Of a stretch of DNA of 13,426 nucleotides, positions 6,791 to 13,426 are shown piece after piece. The DNA is from Robiginitomaculum sp. (GTDB lineage: Bacteria > Pseudomonadota > Alphaproteobacteria > Caulobacterales > Maricaulaceae). The notes under the pieces were generated by a model. The model worked only from the letters and a program-made list of their open reading frames with translations, was not told the origin of the DNA and searched no databases. How positions within the stretch are numbered: the first letter of the stretch is position 1; every line of letters starts with the position of its first letter. The stretch spans positions 977 through 14,402 of the forward strand of contig NVWT02000009.1 in assembly GCA_002733735.2 (NCBI GenBank). Reading direction: 5' to 3'. Position numbers and translations under genes: made by a program.

Positions 6791-6806
6791 TAAATGACTT
6801 ATGCCG

Positions 6807-6835
6807 TTCACAGTGGCGGATTCATTAAATATTAA
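6807..6835 (+). promoter_or_regulatory. Promoter for the candidate small RNA at 6842
   Basis: TTCACA (6807-6812, five of six) and TATTAA (6830-6835, four of six) are spaced by 17 bases. The pair lies after the carbonic anhydrase hairpin and before a strong terminator, with no reading frame between. Confidence 0.4.
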
Positions 6836-6841
6836 CACCTT

Positions 6842-6932
6842 AAGCGCACCTTAATCACGTCTTCCCTGAAGACACCCTACCATTCACCCAACGCCTTTCG
6901 GGAGTCAGTTATCTGACTCCCGACTTTTTTTT
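6842..6932 (+). ncRNA. Candidate small RNA of about 90 nt
   Basis: Between a plausible promoter and a strong intrinsic terminator lies a short segment with no open frame of note. It contains a perfect hairpin GTCTTC-CCT-GAAGAC (6859-6873), an unpaired stretch (6874-6898), and then the terminator hairpin. This is the classic build of a trans-acting small RNA. I recognise no known family. Alternatively the terminator only backs up the carbonic anhydrase transcript, whose stop is 150 bases upstream. Confidence 0.4.
6899..6932 (+). terminator. Strong rho-independent terminator
   Basis: CGGGAGTCAG (6899-6908) and CTGACTCCCG (6913-6922) form a perfect 10-bp stem around TTAT, followed by AC and eight T residues (6925-6932). 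This is a textbook intrinsic terminator on the + strand. Confidence 0.9.
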
Positions 6933-7060
6933 GCCTACATATTTTTTTGCCTAATGGTGATATTTAGTCTTTTATATCCGCACAGGCTTTGCTATAGCCC
7001 CCACACCAATACAAGCTGGCCAATGCAAATTGGCGCAAAAGCGAAGTTAAGAAACGGTAT

Positions 7061-7136
<76 letters not shown>

Positions 7137-7161
7137 TTCCCCCCCAACATATCCCTCAACA

Positions 7162-7261
7162 TAATTGTTAAGTTTACAAGGTATGCGGTGTTTGAGAGCA
7201 TCATCTTCAATAGCTTTGACACAAAACTGCCTATTTTTTAAGTAAAGCTGCTTAACAATTA
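7162..7261. repeat. Short segment bounded by 11-bp inverted repeats
   Basis: TAATTGTTAAG (7162-7172) is repeated as its exact complement CTTAACAATTA (7251-7261), framing a 100-bp segment between the tRNA and glnB. Each copy is followed inward by TTTAC, directly on the left and after four bases on the right. The shape fits a miniature inverted-repeat element or a cruciform-forming regulatory stretch. No flanking target duplication is visible. Confidence 0.35.
7216..7244 (+). promoter_or_regulatory. Possible promoter of glnB-glnA
   Basis: A perfect TTGACA (7216-7221) is followed after 17 bases by TAAGTA (7239-7244), a weak -10, giving a leader of about 125 bases. I saw no sigma-54 pattern (GG at -24, GC at -12) and no NtrC-like palindrome. 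A palindrome GGCCA-ATA-TGGCC (7281-7293) and a TATATA (7305-7310) lie closer to the gene and could mark another promoter. Confidence 0.3.
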
Positions 7262-7373
7262 GGCATAAACTTGTTTTATCGGCCAATATGGCCTAAAAAG
7301 CTTCTATATAAAGCAATTCCATCGCAGTTTGCCGTGAATTACAAACACCCCCGATCTTTTTTGGAAGAAACCC

Positions 7374-7712
7374 GTGAAAAAAATTGAAGCAATTATTAAA
7401 CCATTCAAACTGGACGACGTAAAAGAAGCCCTGCACGATGCCGGGGTTCAAGGGCTAACGGTTACCGAAGCCAAAGGCTTTGGTCGGCAAAAAGGTCATA
7501 CAGAACTTTATAGGGGCGCAGAATATGTGGTTGATTTCCTGCCAAAGTTGAAAGTCGAAGTAGTGGTCACTGATGGGCAATTGGAAAACGTATTAGCCGC
7601 AATCGAGACGGCAGCAAAAACCGGCAAAATCGGTGACGGTAAAATCTTTGTCAGCGAAGTGATCGAAATCATTCGCATCAGAACTGGCGAACGCAATGAA
7701 GAAGCACTTTAA
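7374..7712 (+). CDS. glnB: Nitrogen regulatory protein P-II
   Basis: The 112-residue trimeric signal protein that reads 2-oxoglutarate and ATP/ADP and controls glutamine synthetase adenylylation and the Ntr response in the cytoplasm. The sequence is full length. MKKIEAIIKPFKLDDVKEAL is the family N-terminus, and the T-loop GRQKGHTELYRGAEYVVDF carries Tyr46 and Tyr51, the latter being the uridylylation site. TGKIGDGKIFV (about 83-93) is the nucleotide-binding B-loop and IRIRTGERNEEAL the C-loop. The start is GTG at 7374 with GGAAG about eight bases upstream. It precedes glnA by 37 bases in the same direction, the arrangement usual in alphaproteobacteria, where this paralogue is GlnB; no amtB adjoins, which argues against GlnK. 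Confidence 0.96.
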   Translation: MKKIEAIIKPFKLDDVKEALHDAGVQGLTVTEAKGFGRQKGHTELYRGAEYVVDFLPKLKVEVVVTDGQLENVLAAIETAAKTGKIGDGKIFVSEVIEIIRIRTGERNEEAL

Positions 7713-7749
7713 ACATGAACTTATCATTATATAACAATGGAATAACCAA

Positions 7750-9153
7750 ATGTCTGATGCAATACTAAAGCTACTAAAAGAAGAAAACATTAGCTATGTT
7801 GATCTGCGATTCACCGATACACGGGGGAAAATGCAGCACTTGACCATGGACATAAGCATGATTGACGCTGAGTTCTTTGAGGAAGGCGTGATGTTTGACG
7901 GATCCTCTATCGCCGGTTGGAAAGCCATCAATGATTCAGACATGGTTTTGATGCCAGATGTTTCCACGGCCAAGATTGACCCGTTCTTCCAAGACCCAAC
8001 ATTGACTATATTTTGCGACATTTTAGAACCTGGAACCTTGGCTCCTTACACTAGAGATCCTAGATCCACCGCCAAACGCGCCGAAAAATACATGCAAGCC
8101 TCCGGCGTTGGCGATACAGTTTATTTTGGGCCGGAAGCCGAATTTTTCATTTTTGACGATGTTCGCTGGTCAACTAGTGTTGAGAAAACTGGTTATTTTG
8201 TTGATAGTTCAGAGTTACCTGTAAACACCAATGCAAAATTCGAATACGGCAATATGGGACACCGCCCTGCTTCTGGAGGTGGTTATTTTCCGGTTCCTCC
8301 GGTTGATTCTGGCCAGGACATTCGCACCGAGATGCTAAGCGTCATGACCAAATTAGGCTTAGCACCGGAAAAACACCATCATGAAGTAGCTCCAGCACAG
8401 CACGAATTGGGTATGAAATACTCGACATTGGTCGAGATGGCCGACCATTTACAACTTTATAAATACGTTGTGCACAACGTGGCGGACTCTTACGGTAAAT
8501 CAGCGACATTCATGCCAAAACCATGTGTCGGTGAGAATGGTTCGGGCATGCACGTGCATCAATCTATTTGGAAAGACGGCAAGCCATTGTTTGCTGGTAA
8601 TCGGTATGCGGATCTATCGCAAAGCTGTCTGTACTATATTGGCGGCATTATCAAACACGCAAGAGCAATCAACGCTTTTGCCAATGCTTCGACCAATTCC
8701 TACAAACGGTTGGTACCGGGCTTTGAGGCTCCGGTTTTGCTGGCTTATTCGGCCAGAAACCGCTCGGCATCAATTCGTATCCCATATTCCCCATCGGCCA
8801 ACGGTAAACGGCTTGAAGTGCGTTTTCCTGATGCTGCCGGTAATCCTTATTTGACTTTCACAGCTTTGCTGATGGCCGGACTTGACGGCATTGCCAACAA
8901 AATCAACCCGGGTGAAGCCATGGACAAAGACCTGTACGATTTGCCACCAGAAGAATTAAAAGACATACCCACAGTGTGCAGCAGCTTACGCGAAGCAATG
9001 CAAGCTTTGGCCGACGATCATGAGTTCCTGCTGCAAGGTGATGTGATGACCAAAGATCAAATAGATGCTTATATCAAATTAAAGATGGAAGAGGTCACCA
9101 GATTTGAAATGCACCCGCATCCAGTTGAATTCGATATGTATTATTCTTCTTAA
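7750..9153 (+). CDS. glnA: Glutamine synthetase, type I
   Basis: Makes glutamine from glutamate and ammonia with ATP, the main ammonium-assimilating step; the enzyme is a cytoplasmic dodecamer. The 467-residue product is normal for GSI-beta. The N-terminal beta-grasp domain includes MFDGSSIAGW (about 49-58). Metal ligands Glu129 and Glu131 sit in GPEAEFF, NGSGMHVHQS holds the ATP and glutamate site histidine, and NRSASIRIP is the ATP/phosphate signature. Tyr396 in KDLYDLPPEE is the adenylylation site, so GlnE, under P-II control, should inactivate it when nitrogen is plentiful. GGA nine bases before the ATG is a modest ribosome site. It is the second gene of the glnB-glnA operon and is followed by a clear terminator. 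Confidence 0.98.
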   Translation: MSDAILKLLKEENISYVDLRFTDTRGKMQHLTMDISMIDAEFFEEGVMFDGSSIAGWKAINDSDMVLMPDVSTAKIDPFFQDPTLTIFCDILEPGTLAPYTRDPRSTAKRAEKYMQASGVGDTVYFGPEAEFFIFDDVRWSTSVEKTGYFVDSSELPVNTNAKFEYGNMGHRPASGGGYFPVPPVDSGQDIRTEMLSVMTKLGLAPEKHHHEVAPAQHELGMKYSTLVEMADHLQLYKYVVHNVADSYGKSATFMPKPCVGENGSGMHVHQSIWKDGKPLFAGNRYADLSQSCLYYIGGIIKHARAINAFANASTNSYKRLVPGFEAPVLLAYSARNRSASIRIPYSPSANGKRLEVRFPDAAGNPYLTFTALLMAGLDGIANKINPGEAMDKDLYDLPPEELKDIPTVCSSLREAMQALADDHEFLLQGDVMTKDQIDAYIKLKMEEVTRFEMHPHPVEFDMYYSS

Positions 9154-9178
9154 AAAACAACCATAATTTTGATAAAAG

Positions 9179-9203
9179 CCGGGAGTTTACTTCCGGTTTT
9201 TTT
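9179..9203 (+). terminator. Rho-independent terminator of glnB-glnA
   Basis: CCGGGAGT (9179-9186) and ACTTCCGG (9189-9196) pair, with one G-T wobble, around TT, and seven T residues follow. It lies 25 bases after the glnA stop. Confidence 0.9.
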
Positions 9204-9255
9204 ATTAAAACGCTAGCTAAGGTTATATAAACAATCGACGAACCGAACTTTCCAG

Positions 9256-9285
9256 TTTACAGTTACACTTTGGTACTAGTATACC
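9256..9285 (+). promoter_or_regulatory. Possible promoter of the autotransporter gene
   Basis: TTTACA (9256-9261, five of six) and TATACC (9280-9285, four of six) are spaced by 18 bases. A start near 9292 would leave a leader of about 35 bases. Confidence 0.4.
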
Positions 9286-9326
9286 ATTGCACATCGGTAT
9301 CCATATTTATGAAAGTTTAGTATTTC

Positions 9327-12300
9327 ATGCGTAAATTTTTGTTACTTTCTGCCGCTCTTCCTGCTTTGAGCCTCGCCTTTCCGGCATTAGCGCAGGTTGA
9401 GATTGATACTGAATTAACTGACCCTATCGACACCCAAACCATTGATGACGGCAATCCGGCAGACATTGTTATTTTAAGCGCCGGATCGGTACTGACCGGA
9501 GCAGGTCAAAGCGCTGTTACCTTAAATTCTAACAACATAGTTACCAATCAAGGTGCAATATCAAGCACTGATGCTGATAACTCTATCGGAATACTGGTTT
9601 CAGGAACGGTTGCCGGCGATGTAATAAACTCCGGAACTATAAGCCTGCAAGAAGACTTCACCGGAGCAGATGATGATGATGATGGTGATTTTGACACCCC
9701 GTTTGCAATTGGAACTAACCGCACTGGCATTTTGGTTGAAGCTGGATCGATCTTCACTGGGAATGTCTTGAATGATAGTACAGGGCAAATAAATATCGAA
9801 GGCAATGATAGTGCTGGCATTCTAATTGCTGGTGATATGATCGGCAATTTAACCAGCAATGGCACAATAAGCATGGTTGGCGATCGCGCCTATGGTGTGT
9901 CTGTTACCGGATCTGTTGATGGTAATGTCGTAACATCTGGTCGGATAAATACAGTTGGCGAAGGCTCTAATGGGGTTAATATAGCCGGTGACGTCACCGG
10001 CACTGTTCAAAACACCGGTAATATAAGTGCAACAGGTTTTCGCTCTACTGTTCGCGGAAACTTAACCGCACGAGATGCACTTGATGCCGATGATTTACTG
10101 GTTGGCGGCTCGGCAATGGCTATTGGGGCAAATGTTGGCGGTGGCATAATAAATGATGCTATCACCGATGAAAACGGTAATTTAGTTCGCGGAAGTTTAC
10201 AAACATATGGATCAACTCCAGCTCTATTGGTAACAGCCTCACTTGATGGAACAGATAATGGCGACATTAATATTGGCGCCTTTGGAGATGTAGCCGACGA
10301 CGAGTTTTTTGGGGTGATAAACCGCGGTCAAATATCTGCAATTGGACTTAATGACGGATTTGCGGCTACAGGTATTCGCATTGAAGGCTCAGAAATTGGC
10401 GGTGTATTGCGCCAAACAACCGTCGAAGGCGGTTTATTAAGTTCAGGAACAATTATTGCCAGTTCATTTGAAACCGATGCAACAGCCATATCCATTGGCA
10501 GAGGCGGCATTGTACCGGTTATTGATTTACGTGGATCAATAGAGACCAATGTCCTGTCACAAACTGGTGGTCGTTCGGCTGCTATAGTTATAGACGCCGG
10601 CGCACAAGTAAACGAGCTACGCATAAACACCAGGCTTCAATCAGCGTTTGCCGGCACTGGTGCAGGAGGCTTTTCCGCCGGTGTTGTCGATGAAAGCGGA
10701 ACAGTTAACCTTCTTATCAATAATGGCCAAATAATAACCATATTCAGCGAACTGCTATCTGATGGCAATGTGGCCGATCCGACTGATACCACCCGCAGAA
10801 GAATTGCAGTTGACCTTAGCGCCAATACAACAGGCGCAACCTTACAACAAATAACTGCCGTGGATGATGGAAGTAGCACGCCGTTAACCCCAGAAATTTC
10901 AGGTGACATTTTGTTTGGTTCCGGCGGCGACACTTTAGAACTGGCCGGCGGCTCGATCACTGGAGATGTATTGTTTGGTGATGGTGACGATTTGCTGCTA
11001 ATTGACAATGGCGCAGAGTTAACCGGCGCTATTTACGATACAGACGGACAACTAACACTTGATATCCGCAATGGCCTTTTAGCTCTAGGCGCCGATACTA
11101 ACCTATCGATCACCAGCGCAACCTTTGGCGCTGATGCACGTTTACAACTAACCATAGACCCTGCAGCAGGCGGTGGTTTTCAAAGTGCATCATTTAATTC
11201 TTCAGGCGACGTTACATTTCTAACTGGGTCACGTATAACGCCCATTCTTTCAGGATTAATTCGCGACAATGGCACGTTTGATTTAATTACCGCCAGCAAT
11301 TTTAACTTTGCTGAAAATTTTGCCACTATGCTGGACAGTGAAACATTACCCTTCCTGTATAATGTGGATTTGAGCCAAGCTGTTGGCTCCGATACTTTAG
11401 TAATAACATTAGCTCGACGCTCTGCTGCCGAATTAGGCATGAACATCAACCAAAGTGCTGTTTATGAAGCTTGGTTTGAGGCTATCGTCACCAGCACTGA
11501 TGAAAGTTTAACTACTGGTTTTGCCGGACTTACAACAGCAGATGACTTTTACGGCGCATACAATCAGCTACTGCCTGAATTTGGTGCCGCAGCCTTACAG
11601 TTTACCCGCGCTAACACTGACGGCGCCACCGGTGCGGTTAGTAACCGCTTGGACGCTTTACGCCGAGGATATGGCGATGAAGGTGGCATATGGATACAAG
11701 AAATTGGTTACTATATCGATAGAATTCGCAGCTCGGTTTCTCAACCTTACTCTGGATATGGCTTAGGGTTGGCTTTTGGTATTGACCGCCCAATGGCTGG
11801 TTTTGATGCTGTTGGTTTTTCTGTAAGCGGCTTTTCTAATCAAATGAACGAAACGCAAGGGTTTGATAATCCATTATCATCTGTTTCCGTACAAGCCGGA
11901 CTATATGCCGGTAAAAACATAGCGGGCTTAGATTTCGTTGCCCATTCGGCTATTGGACTGGATAGTTTTGATTCTCGGCGAGTTTTGAATTTTGGAACAA
12001 TTGAACGAGAAACCACGGGCAGCTGGCTTGGCTATCACATTTCTGGCACAACTCGTCTTTCCAAAGATTTCAATTTTAACAAATGGCTATTTAGCCCCAG
12101 TGTTTCACTTGATTATCTACGTTTGACCGAAGAAGGATATAAGGAAGTTGGCGGCGGTGTCGGACTTGATTTGGCACTGGATAGCAGAGTTTCAGAAAAT
12201 CTTTCCGCTACGGCAACCTTTACAGTCGGACGGAAATTCGGAAATGCACGTTCTTGGTGGGCTCCAAGACTAAGAGCCGGTATCCGCAATGACCTTATCG

Positions 12301-12509
12301 GTGATCCAACAGTAACAACCGCCAGATTTGTCGGGTTTAATGACCGGTTCTCGCTAACTGAAGAGCAATTAGCTAAAACGGGATTATTGTTTGGCTTGTC
12401 ATTCACTGCTGGCAGCAGATACACATCTTTCGGGTTTGATTTTGATGCTGATATTCGCGATGGATTTACTCGGCATACTGGCAAGGTTGTGATTCGATTT
12501 ATCTTCTAA
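9327..12509 (+). CDS. Type Va autotransporter with beta-helix passenger
   Basis: A 1060-residue self-secreting surface protein. Residues 1-22 (MRKFLLLSAALPALSLAFPALA) are a signal peptide cleaved before QVEID. The passenger, about 23-760, is made of short repeats such as AGILIAGDMIGNLTSNGTISMVGDRAYGVSVTG broken over many turns, which predicts a right-handed beta helix. An Asp-rich run ADDDDDGDFD lies near 114-123, possibly a metal-binding loop. GGDTLELAGGSITGDVLFGDGDDLLL (about 532-557) is another glycine/aspartate-rich turn region. SNRLDALRRGYGDE (about 772-785) begins the translocator, a barrel of about 275 residues ending in GKVVIRFIF with the terminal Phe used by the BAM machinery. No protease triad or adhesin domain is recognisable in the passenger, so adhesion or a surface-layer role is only a guess. 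The ribosome site is weak. Monocistronic. Confidence 0.9.
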   Translation: MRKFLLLSAALPALSLAFPALAQVEIDTELTDPIDTQTIDDGNPADIVILSAGSVLTGAGQSAVTLNSNNIVTNQGAISSTDADNSIGILVSGTVAGDVINSGTISLQEDFTGADDDDDGDFDTPFAIGTNRTGILVEAGSIFTGNVLNDSTGQINIEGNDSAGILIAGDMIGNLTSNGTISMVGDRAYGVSVTGSVDGNVVTSGRINTVGEGSNGVNIAGDVTGTVQNTGNISATGFRSTVRGNLTARDALDADDLLVGGSAMAIGANVGGGIINDAITDENGNLVRGSLQTYGSTPALLVTASLDGTDNGDINIGAFGDVADDEFFGVINRGQISAIGLNDGFAATGIRIEGSEIGGVLRQTTVEGGLLSSGTIIASSFETDATAISIGRGGIVPVIDLRGSIETNVLSQTGGRSAAIVIDAGAQVNELRINTRLQSAFAGTGAGGFSAGVVDESGTVNLLINNGQIITIFSELLSDGNVADPTDTTRRRIAVDLSANTTGATLQQITAVDDGSSTPLTPEISGDILFGSGGDTLELAGGSITGDVLFGDGDDLLLIDNGAELTGAIYDTDGQLTLDIRNGLLALGADTNLSITSATFGADARLQLTIDPAAGGGFQSASFNSSGDVTFLTGSRITPILSGLIRDNGTFDLITASNFNFAENFATMLDSETLPFLYNVDLSQAVGSDTLVITLARRSAAELGMNINQSAVYEAWFEAIVTSTDESLTTGFAGLTTADDFYGAYNQLLPEFGAAALQFTRANTDGATGAVSNRLDALRRGYGDEGGIWIQEIGYYIDRIRSSVSQPYSGYGLGLAFGIDRPMAGFDAVGFSVSGFSNQMNETQGFDNPLSSVSVQAGLYAGKNIAGLDFVAHSAIGLDSFDSRRVLNFGTIERETTGSWLGYHISGTTRLSKDFNFNKWLFSPSVSLDYLRLTEEGYKEVGGGVGLDLALDSRVSENLSATATFTVGRKFGNARSWWAPRLRAGIRNDLIGDPTVTTARFVGFNDRFSLTEEQLAKTGLLFGLSFTAGSRYTSFGFDFDADIRDGFTRHTGKVVIRFIF

Positions 12510-12591
12510 TTTTGAGATAATCGTTAACAAACCAACAGACCACACCGGTAACCACCTAGAAACAAAGCTAATTTTAAGTGTCGATTGCACC

Positions 12592-12620
12592 TTGACCTTA
12601 ATTACAACCTATACGATATT
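12592..12620 (+). promoter_or_regulatory. Promoter for the candidate small RNA at 12627
   Basis: TTGACC (12592-12597, five of six) and GATATT (12615-12620, four of six) are spaced by exactly 17 bases, about 80 bases after the autotransporter stop. Confidence 0.4.
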
Positions 12621-12626
12621 AAGCCT

Positions 12627-12725
12627 GCGCACACACCTGACGCGCTCTTGCACACTTGGCTTCCCGTGTCCGGTAAGCAAGAATTTACAGAGGCTGACAT
12701 TCCCCCGAGTGCCAGCCTCTGTTTT
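12627..12725 (+). ncRNA. Candidate small RNA of about 100 nt
   Basis: The segment starts just after a promoter-like pair and ends at an intrinsic terminator. A first hairpin pairs CTTGGCTT (12655-12662, one bulged G) with AAGCAAG (12675-12681). The terminator hairpin has a 16-base loop with a CCCCC tract (12702-12706), which could pair with a purine-rich ribosome-binding site. There is no reading frame with a ribosome site. I recognise no family. It may instead be the trailer of the autotransporter mRNA, as no other terminator follows that gene. Confidence 0.4.
12688..12725 (+). terminator. Rho-independent terminator
   Basis: CAGAGGCTG (12688-12696) and CAGCCTCTG (12713-12721) form a perfect 9-bp stem, followed by four T residues and then GT. 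The T-run is short, so termination may be partial. It ends either the candidate small RNA or the autotransporter transcript. Confidence 0.7.
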
Positions 12726-12774
12726 GTGGTCATACCATCACCAAACCGCAGCTCACAACAACAACCGACACAGA

Positions 12775-12788
12775 ACCGGTTTTACGGA
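12775..12788 (+). repeat. 14-base shared extragenic motif, copy 2
   Basis: ACCGGTTTTACGGA, an exact copy of 4508-4521 in the same orientation. Both lie between genes. Confidence 0.4.
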
Positions 12789-12998
12789 CAGCTTTAGTTA
12801 CGCGCCGCTTATATATGAAAACAGGAAACGATCTAGATTGGTAGCGTGAAGCTACAAAACAAGCAAATGGCCAAACATAAAACACCCGCTAATAAGAACT
12901 GAGGTTGGTGAGGAAGTAGCAATCTTTAAGGAGCATGTTAACAATAGGCTTAATAATTGAGTCGGCATCAACGATAACAGTTCAAACCGGAAACACTT

Positions 12999-13426
12999 AT
13001 GACCACTTCTTCTCGAAAATCACTGTTCGATGATCTACCGGATCAAAACACTCAAGAAAATTACTCCGCCAAGGATATCGAAGTCCTTGAAGGGCTAGAG
13101 CCGGTTCGTATGCGCCCGGGAATGTATATTGGCGGCACTGATGCCAATGCCATGCACCATCTGTTTTCCGAAGTTCTTGATAATTGCATGGACGAAGTTG
13201 TTGCCGGGCATGCTGACCGCATCGAGGTTTCATTTGAAAAAGATAATTGGTTGAAAGTCACAGATAACGGGCGCGGTATACCAATAGACAATCACCCGAA
13301 ATATAAAGACAAATCAGCATTAGAAGTCATCATGACCACTTTGCACGCCGGCGGTAAATTCAATTCTGATGTTTACCAAACCTCTGGCGGCTTGCACGGC
13401 GTTGGTGTTTCAGTGGTAAATGCCCT
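12999..13426 (+). CDS. parE: DNA topoisomerase IV subunit B, N-terminal part (cut by window end)
   Basis: ATPase subunit of topoisomerase IV, which with ParC unlinks daughter chromosomes. Only 142 residues are present; the frame is open at the window edge. The GHKL ATP-binding fold is clear: VLEGLEPVRMRPGMYIGGTD (about 29-48), the N-box SEVLDNCMDEVVAGH with Glu58 as likely catalytic base and Asn62 for magnesium, DNGRGIP (89-95), and the lid GGLHGVGVSVVNA (130-142). YIGGTD and the short divergent N-terminus (KSLFDDLPDQ) point to ParE rather than GyrB, which usually has YIGDT. The ATG has GGAA seven bases upstream. It is separated from the autotransporter by a long gap and a terminator, so it should have its own promoter. 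Confidence 0.92.
   Translation, partial: MTTSSRKSLFDDLPDQNTQENYSAKDIEVLEGLEPVRMRPGMYIGGTDANAMHHLFSEVLDNCMDEVVAGHADRIEVSFEKDNWLKVTDNGRGIPIDNHPKYKDKSALEVIMTTLHAGGKFNSDVYQTSGGLHGVGVSVVNA

Larger units (their letters stand above)
12510..12998. other. Long intergenic region before parE
   Basis: Nearly 490 bases without a convincing gene. It contains a promoter-like pair (12592-12620), a two-hairpin candidate RNA with terminator (to 12725), a second copy of the 14-base motif (12775-12788), and a small hairpin GTAGC-GTGAA-GCTAC (12842-12856). No clear parE promoter was found. The open frames that cross it start with TTG, lack ribosome sites and run through the terminator. Confidence 0.6.

Noticed and set aside
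7137..7373. Sigma-54 promoter or NtrC sites upstream of glnB
   Set aside because: No GG/GC pair at the -24/-12 spacing with the surrounding consensus, and no NtrC-type palindrome, was found by eye.
12585..12849. Two overlapping plus-strand frames of 70 and 85 residues
   Set aside because: Both start at TTG without a ribosome site, cross a terminator hairpin, and have no recognisable composition or motif.

Overview
The window reads as chromosomal DNA from an AT-leaning alphaproteobacterium, most likely in or near the Sphingomonadales. The evidence is the glnB-glnA pair, a ParE-type (not GyrB-type) topoisomerase N-terminus, a DUF481 outer-membrane protein, and above all an autotransporter whose passenger pattern (Asp-rich insert, GNDSAGI, GDRxYG and LDADDLL motifs) I associate with sphingomonad autotransporters. 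The assignment is by recollection of families, not by a search.

Layout. (1) 1-1193: a complete IS110-type insertion sequence abutting a REP-like palindrome, with a structured leader before the transposase that I read as its bridge RNA. (2) 1194-1592: non-coding, with a GC-rich dispersed palindrome. (3) 1593-3572 (-): an exported protein of fifteen Sel1 repeats. (4) 3742-4485 (+): a DUF481 outer-membrane protein. (5) 4740-5804 (-): mtnA, methionine salvage. (6) 5943-6749 (+): an alpha-carbonic anhydrase, probably a lipoprotein. (7) 6750-7060: non-coding, holding a candidate small RNA with a strong terminator. (8) 7061-7136: tRNA-Asn(GUU). (9) 7374-9153: glnB-glnA, nitrogen sensing and assimilation, closed by a rho-independent terminator. 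(10) 9327-12509: a 1060-residue autotransporter. (11) 12510-12998: non-coding, with a second candidate small RNA and terminator. (12) 12999 to the window end: the 5' part of parE.

Only glnB and glnA form an evident operon; the other genes stand alone with their own signals. Several act at the cell envelope: the Sel1 protein in the periplasm, DUF481 protein and autotransporter in the outer membrane, carbonic anhydrase at the periplasm or outer membrane. mtnA, glnBA and parE are housekeeping.

The most notable signal is at the left end. Four 7-10 nt stretches of the leader RNA match, in the order and polarity expected of a bridge RNA, the left flank, the right flank, the right end and the left end of the element, all meeting at a shared TTG. 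The bridge-RNA mechanism itself is known for IS110 elements; what is new is its reading in this copy, which predicts both boundaries and the target. I found no defence system, CRISPR array, prophage or biosynthetic cluster.
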